Positions 17,981 through 27,211 of a stretch of DNA of 64,000 nt are shown here, in pieces; the first letter of the stretch is position 1, and every line of letters begins with the position of its first letter. The stretch is from assembly GCF_016735685.1 (NCBI RefSeq), contig NZ_JAERRA010000002.1, forward strand, positions 645,288 to 709,287, read 5' to 3'. Position numbers and translations under genes: made by a program. The DNA comes from Piscinibacter lacus (GTDB lineage Bacteria; Pseudomonadota; Gammaproteobacteria; Burkholderiales; Burkholderiaceae_C). The notes below the pieces were generated by a model, which saw only the letters and a program-made list of their open reading frames with translations, was not told the DNA's origin and ran no database searches.

Positions 17981-18532
17981 TCAGGGCGCCGCGGTCTGGG
18001 CGGGCTGCACGGCGGGCGCCGCCTGGACAGGCGTCTCAGGCTGAGCCGGCCGCGCGGGCTGGGAAGGAGGCGGTGTCGGTGTCGGTGTCGGTGTCGGCGG
18101 AGGCTGCGCCGCCGCGGGCCGGGGCGCCTGGGCTGCGGCCTGCTGCCGCAAGGCCCGCAGCAGCAGGGAAAGGCCCAGGGTCCGCCAGGCCACCCGACCG
18201 CGCAAGGCGCGCCAGGCGCGCAGGCGAACCAGCACGGCGCCCAGCACGGCGGCGCCCAGCAGGCCGGCCAGGGGATGGCGGCCCAGGGCCGGGGCGATCA
18301 GCCCCTGCAGCAAGGGCAGCAGGGCATGCAGCGGCGGCGCCGTGGCAAGCGGTGGCGCCGCCGGGTCGAGGGCATGGGCAAGCCAGGCCGCCAGGCCGCC
18401 GGACCAGGCCCCGCCGGCCGGCGCCGCCGCCTCGGCCGGTGCCAGGCGCCGGATCAGGGCCGCGCGGGAGGCCGCCAGACGGGCCTCGGCCCGCGCCAGG
18501 GCCGCCCGCCGGGCCCGGGCGCTGCGGTTCAT
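17981..18532 (-). CDS. Hypothetical membrane protein, third gene of YqjD/YqjE-like cluster
   Basis: Protein of 183 residues that I do not recognise by sequence. It begins with a basic, Ala/Arg-rich helix (residues 1-35), has two or more hydrophobic stretches (about 45-105) and ends in a Pro/Thr/Ala-rich tail containing a (Pro-Thr)n run. Position after YqjD-like and YqjE-like genes matches E. coli yqjK, and its basic N-terminal helix is compatible with that, but similarity is weak. Its start overlaps the stop of the YqjE-like gene by 4 bases. Confidence 0.6.
   Translation of the reverse strand: MNRSARARRAALARAEARLAASRAALIRRLAPAEAAAPAGGAWSGGLAAWLAHALDPAAPPLATAPPLHALLPLLQGLIAPALGRHPLAGLLGAAVLGAVLVRLRAWRALRGRVAWRTLGLSLLLRALRQQAAAQAPRPAAAQPPPTPTPTPTPPPSQPARPAQPETPVQAAPAVQPAQTAAP
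18071..18097. repeat. Hexanucleotide tandem repeat (CGGTGT)4
   Basis: Four perfect tandem copies of CGGTGT followed by CGG. On the minus strand they encode the Pro-Thr run in the C-terminal tail of the protein at 17981-18532. Changes in copy number would stay in frame because the unit is 6 bp, so slippage would vary tail length without a frameshift. Confidence 0.9.
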
Positions 18533-18915
18533 GGCACGGTGCCGAGGGAGCGCAGCGCGGCCTCGTCGGCAGCGGCTTCGCGGCGGGTCGCGACGAAGGG
18601 CTCGGCCAGGCGATCCCGGCCGATCCACCAGGCCAGCGGCGCCAGCAGCAAGGGCAGCAGCGGCACGCCCAGCAACACGGCCTGGACGGCCAGCGGCTGC
18701 GGGCCGGCCAGCACGGCAAGCATCAGCGCCACGCCGGCCAGGCCGAGGCCCAGCAGGGCCAGCAGGCTGGCAAGCAGGCGCCAGCGCAGGCGGCGCAGGG
18801 TTTCGTCGAGCAGGCTCTGGCCTTCGAGCCGGGCCAGCTCGGCCCGGGCGGCGAGGTGCTCCAGCGCCAGATCGGGCGCCGCCACCAGGGCCTGGAGGGC
18901 CGAGACCGGGGCCAT
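18529..18915 (-). CDS. YqjE-like phage holin-family membrane protein
   Basis: Protein of 128 residues with an amphipathic N-terminal half (HLAARAELARLEGQSL, the usual YqjE feature), two transmembrane segments in the middle (LLASLLALLGLGLAGVALML and the next hydrophobic run) and a short polar tail. Despite the family name, chromosomal YqjE proteins are not known lysis proteins; E. coli YqjE is an inner-membrane protein of unclear function. It lies between the YqjD-like gene (14 bp gap) and the hypothetical gene (4 bp overlap). Confidence 0.75.
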   Translation of the reverse strand: MAPVSALQALVAAPDLALEHLAARAELARLEGQSLLDETLRRLRWRLLASLLALLGLGLAGVALMLAVLAGPQPLAVQAVLLGVPLLPLLLAPLAWWIGRDRLAEPFVATRREAAADEAALRSLGTVP

Positions 18916-18929
18916 GACGCCCCCCGGCC

Positions 18930-19292
18930 TCAGCGCGGCGGGCCTCCGAAGCCACGCGCCATCAGGCTGCCCAGCACGACCAGGCCCGCGCCGGCCAGCG
19001 CCGCCAGGCCCAGGGCCGTGAGCGGCCGGTGAACGACCGAATCGCGGGCGGCATGGCGCAGGCGCTGGGCCTGCTCGCCCAGCCCGTGCAGGGTCTCGCG
19101 CGCCTGGGCGCCGCGCTCGGCGGCCCAGTCGCGCACGGTTTCGCGGGTGTCCTCGCAAGCCTGTTCGAGGCGCTGGGGCACGGTGGGCTGGGGCTCGCCC
19201 TCGACGCGGGGGATCAGGGCGCCGTCGGCATGGGCCGCATGGCGGGCCTCGCGTGAAGCGGGGGAAGCATCGGCAGCACGGGGCTGGGACAT
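18930..19292 (-). CDS. YqjD/ElaB-like DUF883 protein
   Basis: Protein of 120 residues: a polar N-terminus, a long heptad-rich helix with LEQACEDTRETVRDWAAERG, a single C-terminal hydrophobic anchor (LTALGLAALAGAGLVVLGSL) and a short GFGG tail. This is the layout of YqjD/ElaB, tail-anchored inner-membrane proteins reported to bind ribosomes in stationary phase. ATG 19292 has a strong SD (GGAGG) 7 bases upstream and gives the normal family length, unlike the longer frame. Confidence 0.75.
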   Translation of the reverse strand: MSQPRAADASPASREARHAAHADGALIPRVEGEPQPTVPQRLEQACEDTRETVRDWAAERGAQARETLHGLGEQAQRLRHAARDSVVHRPLTALGLAALAGAGLVVLGSLMARGFGGPPR

Positions 19293-19525
19293 GGGAACAC
19301 CTCCTGGGGCGGATGGGCCGGGCCGGATGGCCCCGCCGAAGCCTTGAGGGTCGGCCCCGGCCGCAGCCCGGTCTGTACGGCACGCCACGGCGGCCGGCGG
19401 CGTGCGCTGACGCACCGACCGCGGGCCCGGCCGAACGCAAGCTGAAGGCCCCTGGCTGTCTGACGGCACCCCATGCCCTGCCCGAACCTGCCCGCGTGCG
19501 CCACGGCCCGCCGGCGCCCGCGACG

Positions 19526-20140
19526 ATGAAACCCGGCAGCCGCCGCACGCCGGCCCGCGACCCGGCCGCAGCCGCCGGGCCGGTGCTGCCGGTCGAGCAC
19601 ATCGCCAGCAGCCTGCTGGGCCAGCCCTATGCGACCCTGGATCCGGCGGCCCAGCGCGTGGCCCTGCATGTGGCGCGGCGCAAGCGCCTGGGGCCGCGGC
19701 CGGCGGCCGAGCCGCCGCCGCCGGCCGACCGCGGCGCCCGGGCCGCCGATGCGCTCACCGCCTTCGGCGGCTCCTGGCGCTTTGTCGGCCTGTTCACGGC
19801 CACGGTGCTGGCCTGGCTGCTGCTGAACGTGCTGCTGCTGGCCCGGCTCGGTTCCGCCTTCGACCCCTACCCCTTCATCCTGCTGAACCTGGTGCTGTCG
19901 ACGATGGCGGCGATCCAGGCGCCGATCCTGCTGATGTCGCAGAACCGGCAGGCCGAGAAGGACCGCGTGAAGCTCGACGGCGACTACGAGGTCAATCTCA
20001 AGGCCGAGCTGGAGATCCTGCTGCTGCACCAGAAGCTGGACCGGCTCCAGCACGAGCAGTGGCACGAGCTGCTCGCCCTGCAGCGGGAGCAGTTGGACCT
20101 GCTGCGGCACCTGCGGCTGCCGCGGGTCGCGGAGGCCTGA
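19526..20140 (+). CDS. DUF1003 membrane protein
   Basis: Protein of 204 residues. After a Pro-rich N-terminal region there is the DUF1003 core: ALTAFGGSWRFVGLFTATVL (first membrane segment) and FDPYPFILLNLVLSTMAAIQ (second segment), then APILLMSQNRQAEKDR. A C-terminal coiled coil rich in Leu, Gln and His ends the protein. The family is widespread and of unknown function. ATG 19526 is the only good start ahead of the conserved core; no strong SD is seen. Confidence 0.85.
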   Translation: MKPGSRRTPARDPAAAAGPVLPVEHIASSLLGQPYATLDPAAQRVALHVARRKRLGPRPAAEPPPPADRGARAADALTAFGGSWRFVGLFTATVLAWLLLNVLLLARLGSAFDPYPFILLNLVLSTMAAIQAPILLMSQNRQAEKDRVKLDGDYEVNLKAELEILLLHQKLDRLQHEQWHELLALQREQLDLLRHLRLPRVAEA

Positions 20141-20155
20141 GGCATGGCGCCGGCT

Positions 20156-20722
20156 TCAGGCCGGCGGGCCGGACGATCGCTCCGCAAGCGGCATGACGGG
20201 CGCCGCCGCCTGCTGCTGGCGCAGCAGCAGGTGCAGGCGGGTATCGAACTCGATCTGCGCGTAGCCGGGCAGCATGGATTCGCAGAGCGCGTAGAAGGCC
20301 TTGTCGTGCTCGCGCTCCTTCAGGTGCGCCAGCTCGTGCACGACGATCATCTGGAGCATCGCGGCCGGCGCATCCTTGAAGACGGCGGCGATGCGGATCT
20401 CGCGCTTGGCCTGCAAGCGCGCGCCCTGCACGCGCGAGACGGTGCTGAGCGTGCCGAGCGCCCGCTGGTCGAGCAGCAGGCGGCTGTCGTACTCGACCTT
20501 GCCGAGCGGCGGCGCGCGGCGCAAGTGGCGCTGCTTGAGGGCCTGCACATGCTCGTAGAGCTGGGCGCTGGTGCGCACGGCATGCGGCTCGGGATGGCGT
20601 CGGGCCAGGTACTCGGCCAGGCGGCCGGTGGCCAGCAGCTCGCGGACCTGCGCTTGCAGCCCGGCGGGGTAGCCGGCCAGGAAGGGCAGCGGGGCCGGGG
20701 CGGGCGCGGCGGCGGGATGCAC
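20156..20722 (-). CDS. YgjP-type zinc metalloprotease
   Basis: Putative M48-related metallopeptidase of 188 residues. The zinc motif is HELAH (129-133) followed by KEREHDKAF, the usual YgjP/WSS1-like pattern in which His139 is the third ligand. Upstream is a run of beta strands with RLLLDQRALGTLSTVSR. Such proteins are soluble; E. coli YgjP is little studied. The gene is followed on the other strand by the DUF1003 gene and preceded by slyX, 6 bp away. Confidence 0.82.
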   Translation of the reverse strand: MHPAAAPAPAPLPFLAGYPAGLQAQVRELLATGRLAEYLARRHPEPHAVRTSAQLYEHVQALKQRHLRRAPPLGKVEYDSRLLLDQRALGTLSTVSRVQGARLQAKREIRIAAVFKDAPAAMLQMIVVHELAHLKEREHDKAFYALCESMLPGYAQIEFDTRLHLLLRQQQAAAPVMPLAERSSGPPA

Positions 20723-20728
20723 GGCGTT

Positions 20729-20965
20729 TCAGTAGTGCGGCGGCAGCTCGTCGCGCAGGCTGCGCGGGCCGCCGGGGCTGTCCTGGGCCTGGAGCTGCTG
20801 GCGCAGGAGGCGCAGCTCGTGATGCAGCGCATCCAGGGTCTGCTGCTGACGCGCGACGGTGGCGTTCAGGTGCTCGACCAGGTCCTCGGTGAAGCTGAGC
20901 TTGATCTCCAGATCGGTCAGGCGCGCGTCGATCGGGTCGGCGGGGTCGTGGGCATCGGCAGGCAT
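20729..20965 (-). CDS. slyX: SlyX family protein
   Basis: Small protein of 78 residues (the family is usually ~70) that is almost entirely one coiled coil: IDARLTDLEIKLSFTEDLVE, LNATVARQQQTLDALHHELR. The C-terminal RSLRDELPPHY is the family's hallmark PPHY ending. Function of SlyX is not settled. ATG 20965 is chosen because the longer frame would overlap the patatin gene. Confidence 0.92.
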   Translation of the reverse strand: MPADAHDPADPIDARLTDLEIKLSFTEDLVEHLNATVARQQQTLDALHHELRLLRQQLQAQDSPGGPRSLRDELPPHY

Positions 20966-21043
20966 GCGGCAGTGTAGGCAGGCGGCATCCGCCGGCCGGC
21001 GGCCGGCGTAGGCTGTGCGGTGGACTGGCTTCCCGATCGACCC

Positions 21044-21940
21044 ATGCCCCCTGCCCTGCAGCACCCCGCCCGCCGCCTGGCCCTGGGCCGCGCCGGCGCG
21101 CTGGGCCTGGGCGCCCTGCTCGGCGGCTGCGCCCTGCCCGCAGACCATGCCGGGCCGGAGGCGCCGCGCGCCGCGCCGTTGGCCAAGCGGCCGCGGGTGG
21201 CCTGGGTCTTCAGCTCGGGCGGGCCGCGCGGCTTCGTGCATGTCGGCGTGATCAAGGCCCTGGACCGGCTCGGCCTGGCGCCGGACCTGATCGTGGGCGC
21301 CTCGGTCGGCGCGCTCGTCGGCACCCTGCGCGCCGGCGGCCTGGACGCGGCGCGCATCGAGGCCCTGGCCCTATCGCTTGGCCTGCATGAGCTGATCCGC
21401 CTGCAACCGGGCGGGCCGGCCTGGCTGGGTGCCGGCGGCCTGCCGGACTGGCTGGACGCGCAACTGCCCTCGCCACGCTTGCAGGAGCTGCCGCTGCCCA
21501 TGGTTTGCGTGGCCCAGCGCCTGGACGACGGGCAGATCGTCGGATTCACCGCCGGGCATGCGGGCCTGGCCGTGCAGGCGGCCGCCGCGGTGGTGGGCGA
21601 GCTGGCGCCGGTGCGCATCCACGGCCGGCTGTACGGCGATGCCGACCCGATCAGCCCGCTGCCAGTGCGGCTGGCGCGGGCCCTGGGCGCGCAGCGCGTG
21701 CTGGCCGTCGACGCCTCGGCCCATGAGGACCGCGCGCCGCCCGCGGCCGCGCGCTTCCGCGCCGGCGACCTGGCCAAGCGCGCCCGCACCGCCCCCGATG
21801 CCGCCGCGGCCGACCTGCTGCTGCATCCCGATTTCGGCTACTGGGTGAACCTGTCCCGGGCCTTCCGCGAACGCGCGATCGCCGCGGGCGAACAGGCCAC
21901 CCTGGCCCAGGCCGAAGCCCTGCGGGCCCTGCACGCCTGA
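21044..21940 (+). CDS. Patatin-like phospholipase, predicted lipoprotein
   Basis: Protein of 298 residues with a lipoprotein signal ending in LLGGC (Cys29), so probably anchored in the envelope. The patatin fold is shown by the oxyanion loop SSGGPRGFVHVGV and the nucleophile elbow GASVG with Ser87. The catalytic Asp region, normally DGG or DGA, reads GDADPISPLPV, a deviation that keeps an Asp at the expected place. YWVNLSRAF near the end is also found in relatives. ATG 21044 is favoured over ATG 21020 because it gives a conventional signal peptide. Confidence 0.85.
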   Translation: MPPALQHPARRLALGRAGALGLGALLGGCALPADHAGPEAPRAAPLAKRPRVAWVFSSGGPRGFVHVGVIKALDRLGLAPDLIVGASVGALVGTLRAGGLDAARIEALALSLGLHELIRLQPGGPAWLGAGGLPDWLDAQLPSPRLQELPLPMVCVAQRLDDGQIVGFTAGHAGLAVQAAAAVVGELAPVRIHGRLYGDADPISPLPVRLARALGAQRVLAVDASAHEDRAPPAAARFRAGDLAKRARTAPDAAAADLLLHPDFGYWVNLSRAFRERAIAAGEQATLAQAEALRALHA

Positions 21941-21976
21941 GGCGGACGGGGGCCGCCGGGTGCGCCCTGGGGGTCT

Positions 21977-22825
21977 TCAATAGGCGTAGAAGCCGCGGCC
22001 CGCCTTGCGGCCGAGGTGGCCGGCGGCCACCATTTCCTTGAGCAGCGGGGCCGGGCGGTACTTCGGGTCGCCGAAATCGGCGTGGAAGACATTCATGATG
22101 GCCAGCACGGTGTCCAGGCCGATCAGGTCGGCCAGGGCCAGCGGGCCGATGGGGTGGTTGCAGCCCAGCTTCATGCCGGCGTCGATGTCGGCCGCGCTGG
22201 CGATGCCCTCCTGCAGCACGAAGATGGCCTCGTTGATCATCGGCACCAGGATGCGGTTGACGACGAAGCCCGGCGCGTTCTTCACGGTGACCGGCGTCTT
22301 GCCGACCCGGGCCGCGAAGTCCAGCGCCAGCGCGTGGGTGGCATCGTCGGTCTGCAGGCCGCGGATCACCTCCATCAGGCCCATCAGCGGCACCGGGTTG
22401 AAGAAATGCATGCCGACGAAGCGGCCCGGCTGCTTCATGACCGCGGCCAGTTGGGTGATGCTGATCGAGGAGGTGTTGGTCGCGATCACCGCGCCTTCGC
22501 CGGCCACGGCATCGACCTGGCGCAGGATGCGCAGCTTCAGCTCCAGGTTCTCGGTGGCCGCCTCGATCACGAGCGGGCAGCCGGCCAGGGCGACGTAGTC
22601 GGTGCTGAGCGTCAGGCGGGCCAGGGCGGCGTCGCGGGCCTCGGCGCTGAGCTTGTCCTTCTTGATCAGCCGGTCCAGGCTGCCGGCCAGGGTGTCGCGG
22701 CCGCGCTGCAGGGCGGCCTCGCTGACATCGATCATCACGACGTCGAGGCCGGCCAGTGCGCTGACCTGCGCAATGCCGTTGCCCATGGTGCCGGCGCCGA
22801 TGACGCCCACGGTGGTCAAGCTCAC
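21977..22825 (-). CDS. 3-hydroxybutyryl-CoA dehydrogenase
   Basis: NAD(P)-dependent oxidation or reduction of 3-hydroxyacyl-CoA, 282 residues. The Rossmann motif [14 protein letters not shown] is near the N-terminus, the catalytic His is in [16 protein letters not shown], and the C-terminal dimer domain has [15 protein letters not shown] and [16 protein letters not shown]. Length fits PaaH/Hbd-type single-domain enzymes. The start is GTG 22825 (GGAGA 7 bases upstream); no closer ATG exists before the Rossmann motif. No thiolase or crotonase gene is beside it. Confidence 0.93.
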   Translation of the reverse strand: MSLTTVGVIGAGTMGNGIAQVSALAGLDVVMIDVSEAALQRGRDTLAGSLDRLIKKDKLSAEARDAALARLTLSTDYVALAGCPLVIEAATENLELKLRILRQVDAVAGEGAVIATNTSSISITQLAAVMKQPGRFVGMHFFNPVPLMGLMEVIRGLQTDDATHALALDFAARVGKTPVTVKNAPGFVVNRILVPMINEAIFVLQEGIASAADIDAGMKLGCNHPIGPLALADLIGLDTVLAIMNVFHADFGDPKYRPAPLLKEMVAAGHLGRKAGRGFYAY

Positions 22826-22983
22826 GGTGTGGTTCTCCAGACTCGATCGGGATGGGAGGTGCGGCCGGGCGCGGGGGCCCGCCTGCACGGCGGACGGGAT
22901 TGTCGGCCGGTTTTTTGCACCGCAGCATGGGCTGTGCCGCCCTGTTCCGGATCGCGACAGGGCCCTGCGGCCGGGCCGGGGGC

Positions 22984-24999
22984 TCAGGCCGGCGGGGCTT
23001 GCAGCGCGCGCTCGATGCGGCGGCGCCCCACGGTGGGCTTGGGCACGGGGTGCAGGCCCTGCTCCTGGAACCAGCCGCGCACATCGTCTTCCAGCCCGAG
23101 GCCGTGCATGTAGTTGTAGAGCGCCTTCTTCAGGGCGCGGCCCAGGGTGTCGTGGTCGGTGCCGGTGGGGTCGATGAAGCCGACATCGTTCTTGGCGAAG
23201 CCGCCCGGCGGCAGCGGCTTGAGCGTGATGCCGTAGTCCTGCGGCCGCTGGCCGACCGGCGAGTGCACGGTGCAGGCAAAGCGGTGGAAGAAGCCGCTCT
23301 GGATGCAGCCCTGCTGGAAGAGCTGGCGCACGTACTCCAGCGCATCGACCGTGTCCTGCACGGTCTGGGTCGGGAAGCCGTACATCAGGTAGGCATGCAC
23401 GCGCACGCCGGCCTCGGTGAAGCCGCGGGTCACGCGGGCGACCTGCTCGACGGACACGCCCTTCTTCATCAGCGCGAGCAGGCGGTCGGAGGCCACCTCC
23501 AGCCCGCCGGAGATGGCGATGCAGCCGCTGTCGGCCAGCAGGCCGGCCAGCTCGGGGGTGAAGGTCTTCTCGAAGCGCACATTGCCCCACCAACTGAGGG
23601 TCAGCTTGCGGCGCAGGATCTCGGTGGCCAGGGCCTTGAGCACCTTGGGCGGCGCGGCCTCGTCGACGAAGTGGAAGCCGGTCTGGCCGGTCTCGGCAAC
23701 GATGGCCTCGATGCGGTCGCACAGCAGTTCGGCGCCCGCCGCGTCATAGCGGCTGATGTAGTCCAGGCTCACATCGCAGAAGCTGCACTTCTTCCAGTAG
23801 CAGCCATGGGCCACGGTCAGCTTGTTCCAGCGGCCGTCGCTCCACAGCCGGTGCATGGGGTTGAGCAGGTCCAGCAGGCTGAGGTAGCGGTCCAGCGGCA
23901 GGCCGTCCCAGGTGGGGGTGCCGACCTCGGCGAAGAGGATGTCGGGCTCGGCCCAGTTCGCGTAGCGCACGGCGGGCCGGCCGTCGTCCGCCGGGGCACG
24001 GTAAAAGGTGCGGACCAGGCGCTGGCGCGAACGCCGCCCTTGCAGGTGCTCGATCAGCGCCAGCAGCGGGCGCTCGCCGGTGTCGAGGCAGACGAAGTCG
24101 ACGAAATCGAAGAGCCGCGGCTCGGCCAGCTCGCGCAGCTCGGTGTTGACCCAGCCGCCGCCCAGGGCGATGGCGACCGAGGGGTCCTGCGCCTTGACCG
24201 TCTGCGCGATCCGCAGCGCGGCATAGACCGCGCCCGGGAAGGGCACCGAGAGCAGCAGCAACTGCGGCCGGTGGCGCGCCAGCACCTCGGCGCTCAGGCA
24301 CTGCAAGCGGCGGTCGACGAGGGTGGGCGGCGCGGCCAGGGCCTCGGCCAGCGGGTCGAAGGAGGCCTGGCTGGCGGCCAGGCTCTCGCCGTAGCGGACG
24401 AACTCGAAGCGCGGATCCACCCCGGCCTGGATGACCTCGGCCAGGTCGTTCAGGTAGAGCGTGGCCAGGTGGCGCGCACGGTCCTGCACGCCCAGGCTGC
24501 CGAAGGCCCAGGCCAGCGGGTCCGCGCCGCCGTCCTCGCCGTCCTCGCCCAGGGCATGGGCCTCCAGCGTGGCGAAGCGCGGGCCTTCGGGCAGGAAGCT
24601 GCGGTTGGCGATGCGGTGGGCCAGGGTCGGGTCGCGGCCCTGCAGGAAGGCCAGGGTGCGCGGCAGGCTCAGGCGGTAGGCCTCGAACTGCCCGAGGAAG
24701 GCCTGCACCGCGGGCCGTCCGTGGGCGGCATGGCTGGCGGGCAGGGCCAGGATCTCGGCACGGATGGCGTCCAGGCCGGCGGGCGACAGCAGGTCCAGCG
24801 CCAGGTCCAGGGCCAGGTCGGCCTGCACCGCGTCGAGGCCGCGAGAGCGCAGGAAACCGGTCAGGTAGGCCGTCGAGGGGTAGGGCGTGTTGAGCTGCGT
24901 CATCGGCGGGATGAGCGACAGCACGCGCAGCGCCGCCGCGCCAGCCGGCTCGGCAGGGGCAGCGACCGGCAAGGACGCAGGAAGGGGCAGGTTCGACAC
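22984..24999 (-). CDS. B12-binding-like radical SAM protein with CX4CX2C cluster motif
   Basis: Protein of about 671 residues. Residues ~30-330 hold a Rossmann-like segment ([20 protein letters not shown] and [20 protein letters not shown], then [14 protein letters not shown]) as in B12-binding radical SAM proteins, though no DxHxxG cobalamin motif is seen. The iron-sulphur motif is [12 protein letters not shown] with Cys400, Cys405 and Cys408, spacing CX4CX2C rather than the usual CX3CX2C. The TIM-barrel continues with [20 protein letters not shown] and [10 protein letters not shown]. The start is uncertain; GTG 24999 is proposed. It is divergent from a glycosyltransferase. Function unknown. 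Confidence 0.85.
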   Translation of the reverse strand: MSNLPLPASLPVAAPAEPAGAAALRVLSLIPPMTQLNTPYPSTAYLTGFLRSRGLDAVQADLALDLALDLLSPAGLDAIRAEILALPASHAAHGRPAVQAFLGQFEAYRLSLPRTLAFLQGRDPTLAHRIANRSFLPEGPRFATLEAHALGEDGEDGGADPLAWAFGSLGVQDRARHLATLYLNDLAEVIQAGVDPRFEFVRYGESLAASQASFDPLAEALAAPPTLVDRRLQCLSAEVLARHRPQLLLLSVPFPGAVYAALRIAQTVKAQDPSVAIALGGGWVNTELRELAEPRLFDFVDFVCLDTGERPLLALIEHLQGRRSRQRLVRTFYRAPADDGRPAVRYANWAEPDILFAEVGTPTWDGLPLDRYLSLLDLLNPMHRLWSDGRWNKLTVAHGCYWKKCSFCDVSLDYISRYDAAGAELLCDRIEAIVAETGQTGFHFVDEAAPPKVLKALATEILRRKLTLSWWGNVRFEKTFTPELAGLLADSGCIAISGGLEVASDRLLALMKKGVSVEQVARVTRGFTEAGVRVHAYLMYGFPTQTVQDTVDALEYVRQLFQQGCIQSGFFHRFACTVHSPVGQRPQDYGITLKPLPPGGFAKNDVGFIDPTGTDHDTLGRALKKALYNYMHGLGLEDDVRGWFQEQGLHPVPKPTVGRRRIERALQAPPA

Positions 25000-25188
25000 G
25001 GGGCGGGGCAGGGGCGGTCGCGGCAGCAGGCCGGCGTGGGCTGATTGTCCGCGGGCGCCCGCATCCCCCCTGATCAGGCGGGGCCGGAAGGCCCTCCCCC
25101 CAGGTGGCCGACATGTTGCTTGACGGACGACAGGGGAAGATTCGGTGCAGCCGCACCGTGCGGCCCCGAGCATCGGACTCCCTTGATC

Positions 25189-26490
25189 ATGAAACCAGCC
25201 CTGCGCGTGCTGCTGCTCGCCGACCGGCTGTCCAACGAGGGCGGCGGCGATGCGCTGGCCGCCCATCTCCTGGCCCTGGCGCCGGCCCTGGCTGCGGCCG
25301 GGGCCAAGGTGGGCCTGGCCTTGCCGCTCACCACGGCCCTGACCCAGCCGGTGCCCGAAGGCGTCACCCTGCTGCCCCTGCCCACCGTCAGCAGCGAGGC
25401 CACGCTGCGTGCGCTGCATCGCTGGGCGCCCGATGTGGTGCATGTGCACCGCTGCGAGCAGCTCCACCTGCTCAGCGAGTTGCAGACCCTGGACGTGCCG
25501 CTGCTGCGCAGCATCCACGACCACACCGTGATCTGCATGCGCGAGGACCGCCGCCGCTGGCCCGGCGACCGCTGCGGCCGCAGCCTGGGCCTGGGCTGCA
25601 TGGCCTTCGGCTGCACCCTGACCGAGCCGGCATCCCTGCCGCGGGGCGGCCTGCCCGGGGGCCTGCGGCGGCTCAACACCAAGCGCGCGGCGCTGGATTT
25701 CGAGCGCCTCTTCGACCGCGTGGTGGTGCCCAGCGAGTCGATGCGCAAGCTGCTGCTGAGCAACCGCTTCCATCCGGCGCCGCTGCGGGTGATGCCGGGT
25801 TGCAGCCGCTTCGACGGCAGCGAGGCCGCCCACGTGCAGCGCCTGCCCGGTCGCCCCGGCCTGGAACGGCCGCTGGCCCTGCTGCATGCGGGCAGCGCGC
25901 GGCCCGCCGGCGGCCTGCCGCGGCTGCTGCAGGCCCTGGATCAATTGCCCGCCTCCTGGCAGTTGACGCTGCTGACGACCGAGGCCGAGCGCCCGGCCAT
26001 CTACCGGCTGCTGCCGCGCCTGGACCGCGCCGCCTCCGTGCTGCTGCGCAACCTGCCGCGCGAGGGCGTGCCGGCCGCGGCCTACCGGGCGGCGGACCTG
26101 CTGGTGCTGCCCTCGACGGTCGACGATCCCCGCCCCTCGCCCGCGCTCGACGCCATGGCCCTGGGCACGCCCGTGCTGGCCAGCCCGGTGGGCGTGCCGG
26201 CCGAGCTGATCCGCGACGGGCTGACCGGCTTCCTCTGCGACGCCGACACCGTGCGCGGCCTGGGCGATGCGCTGCGGCGCGCGCTGGACCGCGGCGAGGA
26301 CCTGGCCGACATCGGCCGCGCCGCCCAGCACCGGGTGCTGGGTGCCCACAGCCCGGCCCGCCATGCCGAGGCCCTGCTGGCCCTCTACCGCGAGGCGGCC
26401 GAACCCTGGGGCAGCTTGCAGCAGCAGCCCCCGCCGGGCGCGGACTGGCCCGGCCTGCGCACCGTGCGGCCCACCGGCACGCGCGACTGA
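25189..26490 (+). CDS. Glycosyltransferase family 4
   Basis: GT-B-fold glycosyltransferase of 433 residues, soluble or peripheral. The N-terminal domain starts LRVLLLADRLSNEGGGDA and includes DVVHVHRCEQL; the C-terminal domain has ADLLVLPSTVDDPRPSPALDAMALGTPVLASPVG split around the nucleotide-sugar site. The usual EX7E motif is changed: both Glu positions are Asp here. Five cysteines around residues 115-145 (CMRED to GCMAFGC) could be a small metal or disulphide cluster, also seen in some GT4 proteins. Donor and acceptor are unknown; no other polysaccharide genes are nearby. Confidence 0.85.
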   Translation: MKPALRVLLLADRLSNEGGGDALAAHLLALAPALAAAGAKVGLALPLTTALTQPVPEGVTLLPLPTVSSEATLRALHRWAPDVVHVHRCEQLHLLSELQTLDVPLLRSIHDHTVICMREDRRRWPGDRCGRSLGLGCMAFGCTLTEPASLPRGGLPGGLRRLNTKRAALDFERLFDRVVVPSESMRKLLLSNRFHPAPLRVMPGCSRFDGSEAAHVQRLPGRPGLERPLALLHAGSARPAGGLPRLLQALDQLPASWQLTLLTTEAERPAIYRLLPRLDRAASVLLRNLPREGVPAAAYRAADLLVLPSTVDDPRPSPALDAMALGTPVLASPVGVPAELIRDGLTGFLCDADTVRGLGDALRRALDRGEDLADIGRAAQHRVLGAHSPARHAEALLALYREAAEPWGSLQQQPPPGADWPGLRTVRPTGTRD

Positions 26491-26521
26491 GCGGGCGCGG
26501 CCGGTTCTCGGCCACACCCGC

Positions 26522-27211
26522 TCAGGCCCGGCGGTAGGTGATCAGCCGGCCCTTGTAGGCGGCGCGCTCGTCCTGCTCGGCGGCGTCCAGGCGCAGTTCC
26601 TCGCGGCCGTAGCCGAGGTCGGCCATGCGACGGTGGAAGGCGCTGCGGTTGCCGCGGTCGGGGTCGACGATCCAGATCTCGGCCTGCTCGGCGGCATGGC
26701 GGCCGATGAAGGCGGCCAGCCAGCCGGCCTCGTCGCGCTCGTAGAGCAGGTCGCTGCCGATCAGCAGGTCGTAGCGCTCGCTGCCGCAGGCGGCTTCCTC
26801 GGCCGGCCGGCCGCTGGCGCTGCCGGTCCAGGGGCCGTGGTGGTAGGGCATCGGCGCCAGCGCATTCAGGCGCAGGTTCTCGCGCAGGAAGGGGCCGGCC
26901 AGGGGATGGATGTCGCTGGCCGTCATGCAGGCGCCGCGGCGGTGGCCGACCAGGCTGGCCAGGCCCAGGCCGCAGCCGATCTCCAGGATGCGCTCGCCGG
27001 GCTTCAGCACGCGCTGCGCGATGCGGTCGGCCAATTGCAGGCCCGAGGGCCAGACCAGGCCGAACAGCGGCCAGGCCGCCGGCGAGATGCCCAGCGCCTC
27101 GGCCGCGCCGAGCGGGTCGTCGTACTGCTGGCGGTCGCGCAGGGCGCGCACCTGGAGGTCGGCCGCGCCGCGGATGGGCACGCTGGATTGCAGGGTCTGG
27201 ACACCGGACAT
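26522..27211 (-). CDS. SAM-dependent methyltransferase, METTL21/NNMT-like
   Basis: Class I methyltransferase of 229 residues. Motif I is ILEIGCGLGLASL, the next acidic residue is in MTASDIHPLAG and a later motif is RYDLLIGSDLLYERD, as in the METTL21/protein-lysine and nicotinamide N-methyltransferase-like group. No target is evident. It is divergent from the aminotransferase-EgtB pair (112 bp between starts), but it is clearly not EgtD, which is a larger and different type of methyltransferase. Confidence 0.85.
   Translation of the reverse strand: MSGVQTLQSSVPIRGAADLQVRALRDRQQYDDPLGAAEALGISPAAWPLFGLVWPSGLQLADRIAQRVLKPGERILEIGCGLGLASLVGHRRGACMTASDIHPLAGPFLRENLRLNALAPMPYHHGPWTGSASGRPAEEAACGSERYDLLIGSDLLYERDEAGWLAAFIGRHAAEQAEIWIVDPDRGNRSAFHRRMADLGYGREELRLDAAEQDERAAYKGRLITYRRA

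Noticed and set aside
18529..18915. Phage holin suggesting a prophage
   Set aside because: The YqjD/YqjE-like context shows a chromosomal envelope cluster; no other phage genes are seen.
25000..26517. Possible 500-residue N-terminal extension of the radical SAM protein
   Set aside because: It is antisense to the glycosyltransferase and is His/Gln/Gly-rich; family members begin near the proposed GTG start.
26522..27211. EgtD candidate next to egtB
   Set aside because: At 229 residues with METTL21-type motifs it is not the larger EgtD-type histidine methyltransferase.
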